DNA of 64,000 bases from contig NZ_CP121660.1 in assembly GCF_029714365.1 (NCBI RefSeq), positions 1,798,001 through 1,862,000 of the forward strand, read 5' to 3'. The notes under the pieces are model-generated. The model ran no database searches and was not told the DNA's origin. It was given only the letters and a program-made list of their open reading frames with translations. How positions within the stretch are numbered: the stretch's first letter is position 1; each line of letters opens with the position of its first letter. Of this stretch, positions 16,512-25,608 are shown one piece after another. A program made the translations under genes and the position numbers. The DNA is from Sinorhizobium terangae. Lineage in GTDB: Bacteria > Pseudomonadota > Alphaproteobacteria > Rhizobiales > Rhizobiaceae.

Positions 16512-17798
16512 TCAGCCGGCGCGGACGGTCGCTTTCCCCTCCTCGACGAGACGTGTCGCAGCATCCGCGATTGATAGGCGGTCGAAGGCGAGCTCGTCGG
16601 CAATCGGGCGAAATACCCGATGGTCGAACTCCGTCGCTCCGAGCGGTGCAGGGGGTGGATAGCTGCCGACCTGGTTCTTCAGCGCGTTGATGTATTTGAC
16701 CGTTTCGGCTTCCGTCGGGTTAAGCTGTGGCAGTATCGCTTCGCGAACTTTCGGTGACATCGGCACGCCGCGTTCGACCCCGAGGATCTTGCCGGCTTCG
16801 ACGTCGTTGACGAAGAAGCTGATGAACCTGGCGGCTTCTTCGCCATGCTCCGTGGTGGCGCCGACGCTCCAGATCAGAGCGGGACGATAGTAGTGGCCGG
16901 AAGGGCCGCCCTTCTCGCCCCGCGGCAGCATGCCGATGCCAAGCTTGCTCTTCATGATGAGCTGGTAGCCGATCATCTGGTTCGAATAGGCCATGCCGAT
17001 CGCCGAATAGCCGAGCGCCAGGCAGTTGGTGTCGATGGTATTCTGGTCAAGGGTCTGGATGTCGGCTCCCACAGTGCCGCCCCGCTTGCGCAGATCCTCC
17101 CAGTAGGCATACCAGTCCTTCGCCTCTTCGACGCCGAAGCCCAATCCGCTTTCGTTGAAAAGGCTGCTGCCGCGTTGCCTGAGCCAGGCGTCGAAGACAT
17201 AGGTGTAACGAGCAGCATACGGCCCGCCGCCCTTGCCGGTGGCCTTCGCCATCTCGACAGCGATGTCGGCGTATTCCGACCAGGCGGTGTCAAGCCCGGG
17301 AGGGGTAATGCCTGCCTTTGCGAAGGCGTCGGCATCGTAAAACAGTGCAAAGGAGTTGAGGCCGAGGCCAATACCCCAAAGCTTGCCGTCCACGGTGGTC
17401 AGCTTCAGCACATCCTCGCCAAAGCCTTTCACGTCCAGCACCGAAGCGAGGAACGGATCGAGGGCGAGGCAGGCGCCGCGCTTCGAGTAGTCCGAAATCG
17501 TGTTGGGCTCGAGCTGGAAAATGTCGGCGATGGAGCGACCGGCCATCTGTGTCGCGAGCTTTGTCCAGTAACCGTCGCCACTCAGGCTCTCGCCGACAAC
17601 GGTGATGCCGGGGTTCTTCTCCTGGAAGAGCTTGGCAACGCTCAATGTCCGCTTCGAGCGATCATTGGAGCCCCACCACATGGCGCGCAGATTGACGTCT
17701 TCTGCCGCAAAGGTCGGCCGGAGGCCGCCGGGGCCAAGCGCAATGCCAGCAGTCGCGCCGGCTGCGCCGAGCATGAATGTGCGTCGATTGATCAGCAT
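16512..17798 (-). CDS. Sugar ABC transporter substrate-binding protein, orphan
   Basis: A 428-residue family-1 solute-binding protein with a Tat-like or Sec leader (MLINRRTFMLGAAGATAG). It is the same length as the protein at 1239-2525 and aligns with it through LRAMWWGSNDRSKRT, ADIQTLDQ, YSNQMIGYQ and KILGVERGVP, so the two are paralogues. ATG 17798 is fixed by GGAGGA; the open frame upstream of it runs into the lacI operator region. No permease or ATPase is adjacent, so it may use the transporter encoded at 2530-7588. It is divergent from lacI and probably LacI-controlled. Confidence 0.92.
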   Translation of the reverse strand: MLINRRTFMLGAAGATAGIALGPGGLRPTFAAEDVNLRAMWWGSNDRSKRTLSVAKLFQEKNPGITVVGESLSGDGYWTKLATQMAGRSIADIFQLEPNTISDYSKRGACLALDPFLASVLDVKGFGEDVLKLTTVDGKLWGIGLGLNSFALFYDADAFAKAGITPPGLDTAWSEYADIAVEMAKATGKGGGPYAARYTYVFDAWLRQRGSSLFNESGLGFGVEEAKDWYAYWEDLRKRGGTVGADIQTLDQNTIDTNCLALGYSAIGMAYSNQMIGYQLIMKSKLGIGMLPRGEKGGPSGHYYRPALIWSVGATTEHGEEAARFISFFVNDVEAGKILGVERGVPMSPKVREAILPQLNPTEAETVKYINALKNQVGSYPPPAPLGATEFDHRVFRPIADELAFDRLSIADAATRLVEEGKATVRAG

Positions 17799-17911
17799 GC
17801 GAGTCCTCCTCTCGTTATCTGCCTCGCGCTCTCCTCCAGCGTCCGGCGGACCAAAGTTCCGCAACAGCATTATGCAAAAATCAAAATCGTGCAAGAAATT
17901 GTTTTCCGTCT

Positions 17912-17923
17912 TGCAAATTTGCA
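17912..17923. promoter_or_regulatory. TGCAAATTTGCA palindrome, probable LacI operator
   Basis: A perfect 12-base palindrome sits mid-way between the divergent binding-protein and lacI starts, 23 bases before lacI. Further TTTGCG and TGCAA half-sites lie at 17870-17945. The AT-rich symmetric form fits LacI-family operators. Confidence 0.6.
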
Positions 17924-17945
17924 TAATTTGCGTAATATTTGCGAT

Positions 17946-18971
17946 ATGAGTGACACGCCCGCAAAACGATTCCGCCAATCCGACATCGCCGCCCGCGCCG
18001 GAGTTTCGGTTTCCACCGTCTCGCGCGTTCTCGCGAACGAACCCGGCATCAGCGAAGACGTCCGCCGACAGATTCTCAAGGTTGCGAGCGACCTCGGCTA
18101 TCCCCTGAAGGCTGGCCCGAAGACGAACCCCGGGACCTTGGCGCTGATCGCGAGCAATGGCGTCACCGGGGTGTTGAGCATTTTCTACGAGGGTATTGTC
18201 GAGGGCTTGCGTTCAGAGGCGGCCCTCAAGGGCATTCCCTTTGACATCCGCCTCGTCAGCGAGGCGAAGGCGACGCCCGAGACTGTCCGGGATCTGATGA
18301 ACTCCGTCGGCGCGCACGGGCTGTTCCTGGTCGGCATCGATCCCGGTCAAGCACTCAGCGAATGGCTGATCGAAAGCCGCACGCCCGTGATCCTCGTCAA
18401 CGGTACCGACCCTCACCTGCGCTTCGACGGCGTCTCGCCGTCGAACTTCTTCGGCGCCTATGCCGCAACGCAGCGGCTCATCGATGCCGGCCACCGCCGC
18501 ATCCTCCACCTGACCGGATCGCATCGCCAGACCATCCGCGAGCGCATACGCGGTTTCGAAACGGCAGTCGCTTCGGTCGGAGGCGATGCGCGTGTTATCC
18601 GCCTACCGTTCGAGACCAATGCGAGCGTCGAGGCGCATGCGGCGACACTCGCCTCACTCAAGCAGGACCCCGGTTTCTCGGCTGCCTTCTGCATGAACGA
18701 CTTTGTCGCCGTCGGCGTGCTTGAAGCGGTGACCGAGCTCGGCCTCAGGGTGCCCAAGGATTTTGCCATCGTCGGCTTCGACGACCTGCCGTGCGCCGAG
18801 ATGTCAAGCCCACGTCTGGCGACGATGCGCGTCGATCGCTTAGCCCTCGGCCGCGAGGCTGTCGGCATGATGCATTTCCGCTTCCGTCACCCGGAAGCCC
18901 CCGCCCGGCATGTGTCCCATTCCGTCATCCCGGTCCGTGGCGGCACGCTAGACGAAGGACAGCGCTCATGA
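17946..18971 (+). CDS. LacI-family transcriptional regulator
   Basis: A 341-residue regulator. The headpiece is FRQSDIAARAGVSVSTVSRV, LANEPGISEDVRRQIL (about residues 9-45), followed by a periplasmic-binding-protein-like effector domain (TLALIASNGVTGVLSIFYEG, FCMNDFVAVGVLEAVTE, IVGFDDLPCAEMSSPRLATM). No ribosome site is strong; ATG 17946 gives the normal domain start. Its TGA overlaps the next ATG (ATGA), making it the first gene of a four-gene coupled operon. It probably senses a sugar or uronide derivative handled by that operon and by the divergent binding protein. Confidence 0.93.
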   Translation: MSDTPAKRFRQSDIAARAGVSVSTVSRVLANEPGISEDVRRQILKVASDLGYPLKAGPKTNPGTLALIASNGVTGVLSIFYEGIVEGLRSEAALKGIPFDIRLVSEAKATPETVRDLMNSVGAHGLFLVGIDPGQALSEWLIESRTPVILVNGTDPHLRFDGVSPSNFFGAYAATQRLIDAGHRRILHLTGSHRQTIRERIRGFETAVASVGGDARVIRLPFETNASVEAHAATLASLKQDPGFSAAFCMNDFVAVGVLEAVTELGLRVPKDFAIVGFDDLPCAEMSSPRLATMRVDRLALGREAVGMMHFRFRHPEAPARHVSHSVIPVRGGTLDEGQRS

Positions 18972-20821
18972 CCTATGATCCTGCCAGTGCCAATCCGCTT
19001 GGCTCCAATCCGCTGGCAACGCGCAATGACATGCAGCGCGCCCTGACCGACCTCTTCAATCCGCTGCTGCCATATTTTTCGGAAGGAAACGCCCGCGTTC
19101 GCCTCGACGCGGCCGCTGCCCACTTCGACCGCGCCGCCGCCGATCTCGAGGGTTTGGCAAGGCCCCTTTGGGGGCTCGCGCCTTTCGGCGCCGGCGGCGG
19201 CCATTTCGCGCACTGGGACCGTTATGCGGACGGGATCGCCAACGGCACCGACCCGAACCATCCCGAATACTGGGGCGCCGTCAACGGTCGCGACCAGCGC
19301 ATGGTCGAGCTCGCCGCGCTCGGCTTCGCGCTTGCCCTGGTGCCGGAAAAAATCTGGGATCCGCTGAACTCGCGGGCGAAAGACAACCTCATCGCCTATC
19401 TCATCCACGCCCGGCAGTTTGACTATGCCGACAACAACTGGAAATTCTTCCGCATCTTCGTCGACGTCGCCCTCGATCGTCTCGGCGTCGAATACGACCG
19501 GAGCCTGACCGAGCAATATCTCACCGAACTTGAAGGTTTCTACATTGCGGATGGCTGGTATCGCGACGGCAACGTCCGGCGTATCGACCATTACATCCCC
19601 TTTGCCATGCACTTCTACGGCCTGATCTATTCGCGGCTCGTCGACGACGACTATGCCAAGCGCTACCGCGAGCGGGCCCTCGCCTTTGCGCAGGACTTTC
19701 GCCACTGGTTCGCACAGGACGGCGCGACGCTTCCCTTCGGCCGCAGCCTCACCTACCGTTTCGCCTGCGCGGGCTTCTGGTCGGCGCTCGCCTTTGCCGA
19801 TCTCGAGGCGCTGCCCTGGGGTGAGATCAAGGGCCTTTGCCTGCGCCACCTCAGATGGTGGGCTGACAAGCCGATGACCCACCGCGACGGCGTGCTGTCG
19901 ATCGGCTACGGCTATCCGAACCTCCTGATGTCGGAAAGCTACAATTCGGCGGGCTCGCCCTATTGGGCGTTCAAGGCCTTCCTGCCGCTCGCGGTCGGCG
20001 AAGACCACCCGTTCTGGACAAGTCCCGAAGCACCTCCGGCGCCGCTCGACAAGACGGTCCCGCTTCGTCATCCGGGCATGGTGATGATGCCTTGCAAAGG
20101 GGACGTGGTCGCACTTTCCTCCGGTCAGGAAAACCGGCAGATGCGGTTCGGTTCGGAGAAATACGCGAAGTTCGCCTATTCGACACGCTACGGCTTCAGC
20201 GTCGAGAGCGACGAACGGGCTTTTGCCGGCGGTGCCTTCGATTCCATGCTGGCCTTCAGCGACGACGGCATTCACTACCGGGTGCGCGAGAGCAATGACG
20301 AGGCCCGCCTCGCCGGCAATGTACTCTACGCGAAATGGTCGCTCTGGCCGGACGTCGTCGTCGAAACATGGCTGCTGCCGTCGGCGCCCTGGCATGTGCG
20401 GGTGCATCGGATCACGACACCGAGGGAGCTCGAGACAGCCGAAGGCGGCTTCGCGATCGCCAGACGCGACTTCGAGGCCGACACGCTGTTGGCAGCATCC
20501 GGTTCGGCCCATGCGATTGGTGCCGAGGATTTCAGCGGGATCCGCGATCTCGGCTCGTCCGTTGCGCGCGAGGGCCTCGCTCAGAAGGCTCCGCCCAATA
20601 CGAACCTGATCTTCGCAAAGACGCTGGTGCCACAACTGCGCGCCACCATACCGGCCGGCGAGACCATTCTGCGCTGTGCCGTATTGGCCGTTCGCCACAC
20701 CTCCGCCGTGTCGGGTGATTGGACGAGGCCGCCGGCCGCCCCGGACATTGACGCGCTGCGTGCCCTCGCGAAGCAGGGCGAGAGCGTGAGCGCGATGGAC
20801 GCGCCCGGACGAATGCCATGA
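18968..20821 (+). CDS. DUF2264 domain protein
   Basis: A 617-residue cytoplasmic protein (no signal peptide). Residues about 15-370 form the DUF2264 core, rich in aromatic and helix-forming segments (HFDRAAADLEGLARPLWGL, HPEYWGAVNGRDQRMVE, YADNNWKFFRIFVDVAL), consistent with an alpha/alpha toroid. The rest is beta-rich (GMVMMPCKGDVVALSSGQEN). This arrangement resembles the fold of heparinase-like and glycoside-processing proteins. The biochemical function of the family is, to my knowledge, not firmly established. ATGA overlaps on both sides place it between lacI and a 2-hydroxyacid dehydrogenase. A role on an imported oligosaccharide or uronide is inferred only from the neighbours. Confidence 0.85.
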   Translation: MTYDPASANPLGSNPLATRNDMQRALTDLFNPLLPYFSEGNARVRLDAAAAHFDRAAADLEGLARPLWGLAPFGAGGGHFAHWDRYADGIANGTDPNHPEYWGAVNGRDQRMVELAALGFALALVPEKIWDPLNSRAKDNLIAYLIHARQFDYADNNWKFFRIFVDVALDRLGVEYDRSLTEQYLTELEGFYIADGWYRDGNVRRIDHYIPFAMHFYGLIYSRLVDDDYAKRYRERALAFAQDFRHWFAQDGATLPFGRSLTYRFACAGFWSALAFADLEALPWGEIKGLCLRHLRWWADKPMTHRDGVLSIGYGYPNLLMSESYNSAGSPYWAFKAFLPLAVGEDHPFWTSPEAPPAPLDKTVPLRHPGMVMMPCKGDVVALSSGQENRQMRFGSEKYAKFAYSTRYGFSVESDERAFAGGAFDSMLAFSDDGIHYRVRESNDEARLAGNVLYAKWSLWPDVVVETWLLPSAPWHVRVHRITTPRELETAEGGFAIARRDFEADTLLAASGSAHAIGAEDFSGIRDLGSSVAREGLAQKAPPNTNLIFAKTLVPQLRATIPAGETILRCAVLAVRHTSAVSGDWTRPPAAPDIDALRALAKQGESVSAMDAPGRMP

Positions 20822-21828
20822 CGCGCCCACCAATTGCCTTTGCGATGCAGCCCGAAAGGACGCGGTACGTCCTCACACCGGAGCTTCTGCTCAAGTTCGA
20901 CAGTCTCGGGCGTGTTCTCGATCAACGGCCGATGACGGAGTTCGGCGATGGCCGGGCAAAGCGGCTGCTGGCTGAAACGGAAATCCTGGTCACCGGCTGG
21001 GGTGCGCCCCTGTTCGACAGAGCGGCGCTCGCAGCGGCACCGCGCCTTCGCCTCGTCGTGCACGCGGCCGGGACAATCAAGGGCGTGATTGACGAATGCG
21101 TCTTCGACGCAGGCGTGGCCGTCAGCCATGCGGCCGAAGCCAATGCCGTGCCGGTCGCCGAGTTCACACTTGCGGCGATTATTTTTGCCGGCAAGCAGGT
21201 GTTCCAGTTCCGCGACCTCTACGTCACCGACCGTGACCGCACCCGCACTTATCTCCTTCAGGGGCAGCCGATTGGAAACTATCGCCGCACGATCGGGATT
21301 GTCGGCGCGTCACGGATCGGCAGGCGGGTGATCGAGCTTCTTCGTCCGTTCGACTATCAGGTGCTGCTCTATGACCCGCTCGTCGGGCAGGATTCGGCGT
21401 CCGCCCTCCATGCCGAAAAGGTCGATCTCGATACCCTGATGGCACGTGCGGACATCGTGTCGCTGCACGCGCCATCGCTACCCGAGACCGAGCACATGAT
21501 CGACGCGCGGCGCCTGTCTCTGATGAAGGACGGCGCGACGCTGATCAACACGGCGCGCGGTGCGCTCGTCAACGAAGCCGCGCTGATCGACAAGCTGAAG
21601 ACCGGCACGATCAATGCCGTCATCGACGTCACCCATCCCGAGGTGCCGGAAAGAGGCTCTCCCTTCTATGACCTCCCGAACGTGTTCCTGACCCCGCACA
21701 TTGCCGGCGCTGTCGGTCTTGAACGGACGCGCCTCGGCGAGATGGCAGCCGATGAGATCGCACGGTTCATCGAAGGCAGGCCGCTGCGTTACGAGATTCG
21801 CAAGGCCGATCTGGAGCGCATGGCATGA
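20818..21828 (+). CDS. D-isomer-specific 2-hydroxyacid dehydrogenase family protein
   Basis: A 336-residue enzyme. The NAD motif is TIGIVGASRIGRRVIELL (about residues 159-176). The catalytic residues are arginine in INTARGALVNEAAL (about 245), glutamate in THPEVPERGSPFYDL and histidine in VFLTPHIAGAVG (about 295). Members reduce 2-keto acids or oxidise D-2-hydroxyacids. The start overlaps the upstream stop (ATGA), and the gene is coupled to an epimerase-like gene downstream by the same arrangement. The substrate is unknown. Confidence 0.9.
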   Translation: MTRPPIAFAMQPERTRYVLTPELLLKFDSLGRVLDQRPMTEFGDGRAKRLLAETEILVTGWGAPLFDRAALAAAPRLRLVVHAAGTIKGVIDECVFDAGVAVSHAAEANAVPVAEFTLAAIIFAGKQVFQFRDLYVTDRDRTRTYLLQGQPIGNYRRTIGIVGASRIGRRVIELLRPFDYQVLLYDPLVGQDSASALHAEKVDLDTLMARADIVSLHAPSLPETEHMIDARRLSLMKDGATLINTARGALVNEAALIDKLKTGTINAVIDVTHPEVPERGSPFYDLPNVFLTPHIAGAVGLERTRLGEMAADEIARFIEGRPLRYEIRKADLERMA

Positions 21829-22595
21829 GCACCTTCGAACCCGGGCTCTGCACGGTCACGTTCCGCAGCCTTCCCGCAAGCAGGATCGTCGAGCTGGCGG
21901 CGGAAGCCGGGCTTGCGGCGATCGAATGGGCGGGCGACGCCCATGTCCCTCCGGGGAACGGGCCGGTCGCCCGGGACGTCGGGCGCCTCTCGGAAGAGGC
22001 GGGCCTGGCGACGTCTTATGGTTCCTACGTCGCGCCGCCCACCGATGACCTTGCCGCGTTCCGGCGTGCCCTCGACTGTGCGCTTGCGCTTGGAGCCTCG
22101 AATATCCGTATCTGGCCCGGTACGCGGCAGCGCGATTCCAAGGACTACAGCGCCAGTGAGCGACTCGCTGCAGCGGCTGCAATTCGCGACATGGGTGCGG
22201 AAGCCGCGCGGCATGGGGTCACCGTGTCGCTGGAATATCACCCACAATCCTTGACGGATGAGACGGATTCGGCGCGGCGCCTGATCGATGCGATTGCGCA
22301 CGACAATGTCTATCTCTATTGGCAGCCACGGCCGGGGCTCCCTCTTGCAGAAGCTCTGGCCGAGATCGCTCAAATCGGCCAGCATGTCTCGCATCTTCAT
22401 GTCTTCGCCTGGGATGCCCATCGCAAGCGCCTCCCCCTGAAATCGGCGTCCGATTACTGGCGGACGGTTCTTGCCGCCATGCCCCCGTCGCGCTGGACCG
22501 GGCGGCGATACGCCATGCTGGAATTCGTGGCAAACGACGACCCGGCGGCGTTCTTCGAAGACGTCGCAACGCTCAGGCAATTCCTGAAAAGGTAA
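21825..22595 (+). CDS. Sugar phosphate isomerase/epimerase (xylose isomerase-like TIM barrel)
   Basis: A 256-residue AP_endonuc_2-type barrel. VELAAEAGLAAIEWAGDAH and LGASNIRIWPGTRQRDS are early barrel strands. The metal-binding acidic and histidine residues appear in VSLEYHPQSLTDETDSA and VSHLHVFAWD. Such proteins isomerise or epimerise sugars and keto-sugars with a divalent cation. It is the last gene of the lacI operon, joined by an ATGA overlap. The combination with a 2-hydroxyacid dehydrogenase and DUF2264 suggests catabolism of an uncommon sugar. Confidence 0.87.
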   Translation: MSTFEPGLCTVTFRSLPASRIVELAAEAGLAAIEWAGDAHVPPGNGPVARDVGRLSEEAGLATSYGSYVAPPTDDLAAFRRALDCALALGASNIRIWPGTRQRDSKDYSASERLAAAAAIRDMGAEAARHGVTVSLEYHPQSLTDETDSARRLIDAIAHDNVYLYWQPRPGLPLAEALAEIAQIGQHVSHLHVFAWDAHRKRLPLKSASDYWRTVLAAMPPSRWTGRRYAMLEFVANDDPAAFFEDVATLRQFLKR

Positions 22596-22683
22596 GGGCA
22601 TCCGAGGCAACGGCGCGGAAGCTGCTTTCCTGACACGACTCGCAGGCTCGGCGCCTCGTTCCGCCACATGGGGTCGGGCTCGT

Positions 22684-22709
22684 GGAACTCTTTCCCGCGC
22701 TGGAGTGTT
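22684..22709 (+). promoter_or_regulatory. EcfG-type promoter upstream of the iron permease-like gene
   Basis: GGAAC at 22684-22688, 19 bases, then TT at 22708-22709 (tGTT context). It ends 33 bases before the start at 22742. Confidence 0.75.
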
Positions 22710-22741
22710 ATCGGAATCGAATGACCGCCGGGGTATCTCGA

Positions 22742-23167
22742 ATGTCCAAAAAGATCAATGCGTTCACCAAATTCTCGACCGCTGTTGCGGAATATTCCGG
22801 GCGTCCCGTTACCTTTGCATTGGCCGTCGCCACGATCGTCGTCTGGGGCATCACCGGGCCGCTGTTCGGTTTTTCCGAAGCGTGGCAGCTGGTCGTCAAC
22901 ACCGGTACCACGATCGTGACATTCCTCATGGTTTTCGTGCTGCAAAACTCCCAGAACCGCGACGCCAAAGCGGTCCAGGCGAAGCTTGACGAGCTCATCC
23001 TGACGAGCTCGGCAGAGAACGAATATATCGGCATCGAGGAGCTCGAAGAGGCAGAACTGAAGCGCATTACCGAGATCCTCAAGGAGCACGGTCAAAACGA
23101 GGACGATCGCGCCCTGCACGAGAAGGTGTCGCGCGCAGTCGAGCGCCAGCCCACAGGAAAAGCATAA
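22742..23167 (+). CDS. Low-affinity iron permease family protein
   Basis: A 141-residue inner-membrane protein. There are two hydrophobic helices, VTFALAVATIVVWGITGPLF (about 21-40) and WQLVVNTGTTIVTFLMVFVL (about 47-66). A conserved cytoplasmic QNSQNRDAKAVQAKLDELIL helix follows, then a charged C-terminal coil (IGIEELEEAELKRITEIL). This is the bacterial form of the fungal Fet4 family; transport has rarely been shown for the short bacterial versions. An EcfG-type promoter lies just upstream, so it is the first member of the stress island. The start at ATG 22742 gives the normal MSKKINAFTKFS opening. Confidence 0.85.
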   Translation: MSKKINAFTKFSTAVAEYSGRPVTFALAVATIVVWGITGPLFGFSEAWQLVVNTGTTIVTFLMVFVLQNSQNRDAKAVQAKLDELILTSSAENEYIGIEELEEAELKRITEILKEHGQNEDDRALHEKVSRAVERQPTGKA

Positions 23168-23207
23168 CGACAACGGCGGCGATCGTAAGCACAGCCGTGG
23201 CGTCGCT

Positions 23208-23233
23208 GGAACCAAACGCCACTGAGGCCCGTT
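23208..23233 (+). promoter_or_regulatory. EcfG-type promoter upstream of the 23268 gene and SDR
   Basis: GGAAC (23208-23212), 17 bases, CGTT (23230-23233), an exact consensus match 35 bases before ATG 23268. Confidence 0.85.
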
Positions 23234-23240
23234 TGCGTAA

Positions 23241-23639
<399 letters not shown>

Positions 23640-23642
23640 GCC

Positions 23643-24425
23643 ATGGCGGATCGGTCGTCCGTCGCCCTGGTCACTGGAGCGGGATCCGGCATCGGCCGCG
23701 CCACCGCCCTTGCTCTTGTCGCCGACCGAGTGAAGGTCGGCCTGCTCGGTCGCACCCGCGCGGAGCTCGAAGATTGCGCCTCGGCGATCGGTGCTGCCGG
23801 GGGCCAAGCATTGGTGCTCGAAGCCGATGTCGCGGATGAGCTTGCGATGCGAAACGCGGTGAAGACACTCGTCCGTGAATTCGAGCATCTCGATGTCGTC
23901 GTCGCCAATGCCGGCATCAACGGCGTCTGGGCGCCGATCGACGACTTGAAGCCGTCTGAATGGGACAAGACCATTGCCGTCAATCTGCGCGGGACGTTTC
24001 TGACGCTGCACACGACGGTTCCCTATCTCAAGCAAAACGGCGGCGGTGCAATTGTCATCGTATCGTCGATAAACGGCACCAGGACCTTCACCACACCTGG
24101 AGCAACCGCATACGCCGCTACCAAGGCGGCGCAGGTGGCGATGGTCCAGCAACTCGCCCTTGAATTGGCCAGGCACCGCATTCGGGTGAATGCCGTGTGC
24201 CCGGGAGAGATCGAGACGCGGATCGACGAGAACACCAACCTGCGCAATGCGGACGAAACCGCAATACCGGTAGAATGGCCGGACGGCCAAATCCCGATCA
24301 CCGGCGGCAAACCCGGCCGCAGCGAAGACGTTGCGGAGGTGATTCGATTCCTGGTTTCGGATGACGCGCGACACGTCACTGGCAGCCCCATCTGGATAGA
24401 CGGTGGTCAGGGCCTGCTCAGGTAA
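23643..24425 (+). CDS. SDR-family NAD(P)-dependent oxidoreductase
   Basis: A 260-residue classical short-chain dehydrogenase. The cofactor motif is TGAGSGIGRA (about residues 12-21), the structural motif NAG is at about 90, and the catalytic serine, tyrosine and lysine are in SSINGTRTF and YAATKAAQ (about 158-162). C-terminal WIDGGQGLLR is typical. It lies three bases after the hypothetical gene at 23268 and shares its EcfG-type promoter. The substrate is unknown; stress-regulated SDRs of this kind often act on aldehydes or ketones. Confidence 0.92.
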   Translation: MADRSSVALVTGAGSGIGRATALALVADRVKVGLLGRTRAELEDCASAIGAAGGQALVLEADVADELAMRNAVKTLVREFEHLDVVVANAGINGVWAPIDDLKPSEWDKTIAVNLRGTFLTLHTTVPYLKQNGGGAIVIVSSINGTRTFTTPGATAYAATKAAQVAMVQQLALELARHRIRVNAVCPGEIETRIDENTNLRNADETAIPVEWPDGQIPITGGKPGRSEDVAEVIRFLVSDDARHVTGSPIWIDGGQGLLR

Positions 24426-24427
24426 AG

Positions 24428-24625
24428 CTAGTCGCCCTTGGTCTTACCCGCGTCCGACAGCTTGCCGCGGTGCGGATCTTTCAGATTTTCCCCAGCCGCA
24501 TCCCTGCCCCGCTTGGGATCATCCTTGGCGGGAAGGTAACCCCGCGGCCTCGTCTCCTCCGGTCCTTCCCAGCGCGGCGATTGTTCTGTCGTGCCGGGTG
24601 CACCTGATTTTGGCTTTTTCATCAT
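24428..24625 (-). CDS. Small hydrophilic hypothetical protein
   Basis: A 65-residue, very basic and proline/glycine-rich protein (MMKKPKSGAPGTTEQSP, ENLKDPHRGKLSDAGKTKGD) with no hydrophobic core, so probably disordered. GGAGAG is placed before the double ATG. A GGAAC-type promoter lies at 24675-24651. It converges with the SDR gene, two bases apart. Similar small ORFs occur widely in rhizobia, but no function is known to me. Confidence 0.75.
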   Translation of the reverse strand: MMKKPKSGAPGTTEQSPRWEGPEETRPRGYLPAKDDPKRGRDAAGENLKDPHRGKLSDAGKTKGD

Positions 24626-24650
24626 TGCTCTCCAGAATGTTCAATGGAAA

Positions 24651-24675
24651 AACCTGAGCGGGGGAAAATCGTTCC
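24651..24675 (-). promoter_or_regulatory. EcfG-type promoter for the 65-residue protein
   Basis: On the minus strand GGAAC (24675-24671), 18 bases, TT (24652-24651), about 26 bases before ATG 24625. Confidence 0.7.
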
Positions 24676-24866
24676 TGACTTTCGAGTATCGCGCCCAAGA
24701 AAAGGGCCCCACCGATTGGTGGAGCCCGATCTGCACTGTTGTTTGGGAACGCGCGGATCCGTAGGGGCTTGCGGAGAGGGGACTTGTTCCACGCGGTCCG
24801 ACACATAAACTGGATGGGCGGCGATTTGTTCCCGATCGGCCTGAGAAAAGCTCGCGCGGCGCTATA

Positions 24867-25118
24867 TCAAAGCGACCAGAACCTCTGGCTGCGCGCGGGA
24901 GTGGCCGGCGTGCCGCCCATGACATACCCGGCGACGAACGCCAGGGCGGCGACCATGAGCACAGTGCCGCTCAGCGCCGCCGGATGATCGCGGGCCGTCC
25001 CGGCAACCACCGCCGCCTCGTCGCGGACGTAGCGCGCAACATCCTGTGTTTTCGTTTTCAGATCGGGTTCTGCTGGTTTGCCGGTGAAGCCGGCTCTCGG
25101 CGTTTTCAGTGCCATCAT
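24867..25118 (-). CDS. Small single-pass membrane protein
   Basis: An 83-residue protein. A basic N-terminus (MMALKTPRAGFTGKPAEP) and a short helix TKTQDVARYVRDEAAVV precede one membrane segment, LSGTVLMVAALAFVAGYVMG (about residues 51-70). This resembles the layout of small DUF883/ElaB-like stress membrane proteins, but the match is only general. GAGGAG supports the ATG at 25118. It lies eight bases after the stop of the 83-residue gene at 25127 and probably shares its EcfG-type promoter. Confidence 0.75.
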   Translation of the reverse strand: MMALKTPRAGFTGKPAEPDLKTKTQDVARYVRDEAAVVAGTARDHPAALSGTVLMVAALAFVAGYVMGGTPATPARSQRFWSL

Positions 25119-25126
25119 TCCGCTCC

Positions 25127-25378
25127 TCATTCCTGGTCTTTCATGCCCGGCGTCGGATAGCGTTGATCCGCATCCTCGAGATCGGACTCCACGAGATAGT
25201 CGTCCCGCTTTTGCCGCGCGGCCTCGCGCATCGCGCGATGGTTTGGCAGATCGTCCGGCTCGACAGGTTGCGTTTTCGAGCGCGGATGCAGGTCGCTATC
25301 CTTCTCGGCCGGTCTCTGTCCGGCCGCGCCGCGCTGGGCGCCCTTGGCGTCCTTGCGCTGCTTTTCCGTCGTTTTCAC
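25127..25378 (-). CDS. Small hydrophilic hypothetical protein
   Basis: An 83-residue, highly charged protein (MKTTEKQRKDAKGAQRGAAG, HRAMREAARQKRDDYLVESD, LEDADQRYPTPGMKDQE) without a hydrophobic core. The start is GTG 25378, preceded by GGAGGAAGAG. It is the first gene of a two-gene unit with the membrane protein at 24867 and has an exact EcfG-type promoter 30 bases upstream. No known domain is recognised. Its composition is like that of desiccation- or stress-associated small proteins. Confidence 0.7.
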   Translation of the reverse strand: MKTTEKQRKDAKGAQRGAAGQRPAEKDSDLHPRSKTQPVEPDDLPNHRAMREAARQKRDDYLVESDLEDADQRYPTPGMKDQE

Positions 25379-25407
25379 CTCTTCCTCCTGAGCGTTGCTG
25401 GTGAGTC

Positions 25408-25432
25408 AACGCCATGCCGGATGAGAAGTTCC
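25408..25432 (-). promoter_or_regulatory. EcfG-type promoter for the 25378 two-gene unit
   Basis: Minus strand GGAAC (25432-25428), 16 bases, CGTT (25411-25408), an exact consensus match 30 bases before GTG 25378. Confidence 0.85.
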
Positions 25433-25608
25433 GACCGAAATCCTTTCCAACAACCCTGAGTCATCCCCAGGGCAGGAAGGTGCCCTCGTGGATCGGCGCG
25501 GAGAGCGTTGCCGCCATGGCGCGTGGTTTCGTTACGCCTATCCCGAAAACGAGGAAACGCCGCCCGGGCATGTTCTGCTCAAATCGGCACGTTCGACGAA
25601 ATACCTCC

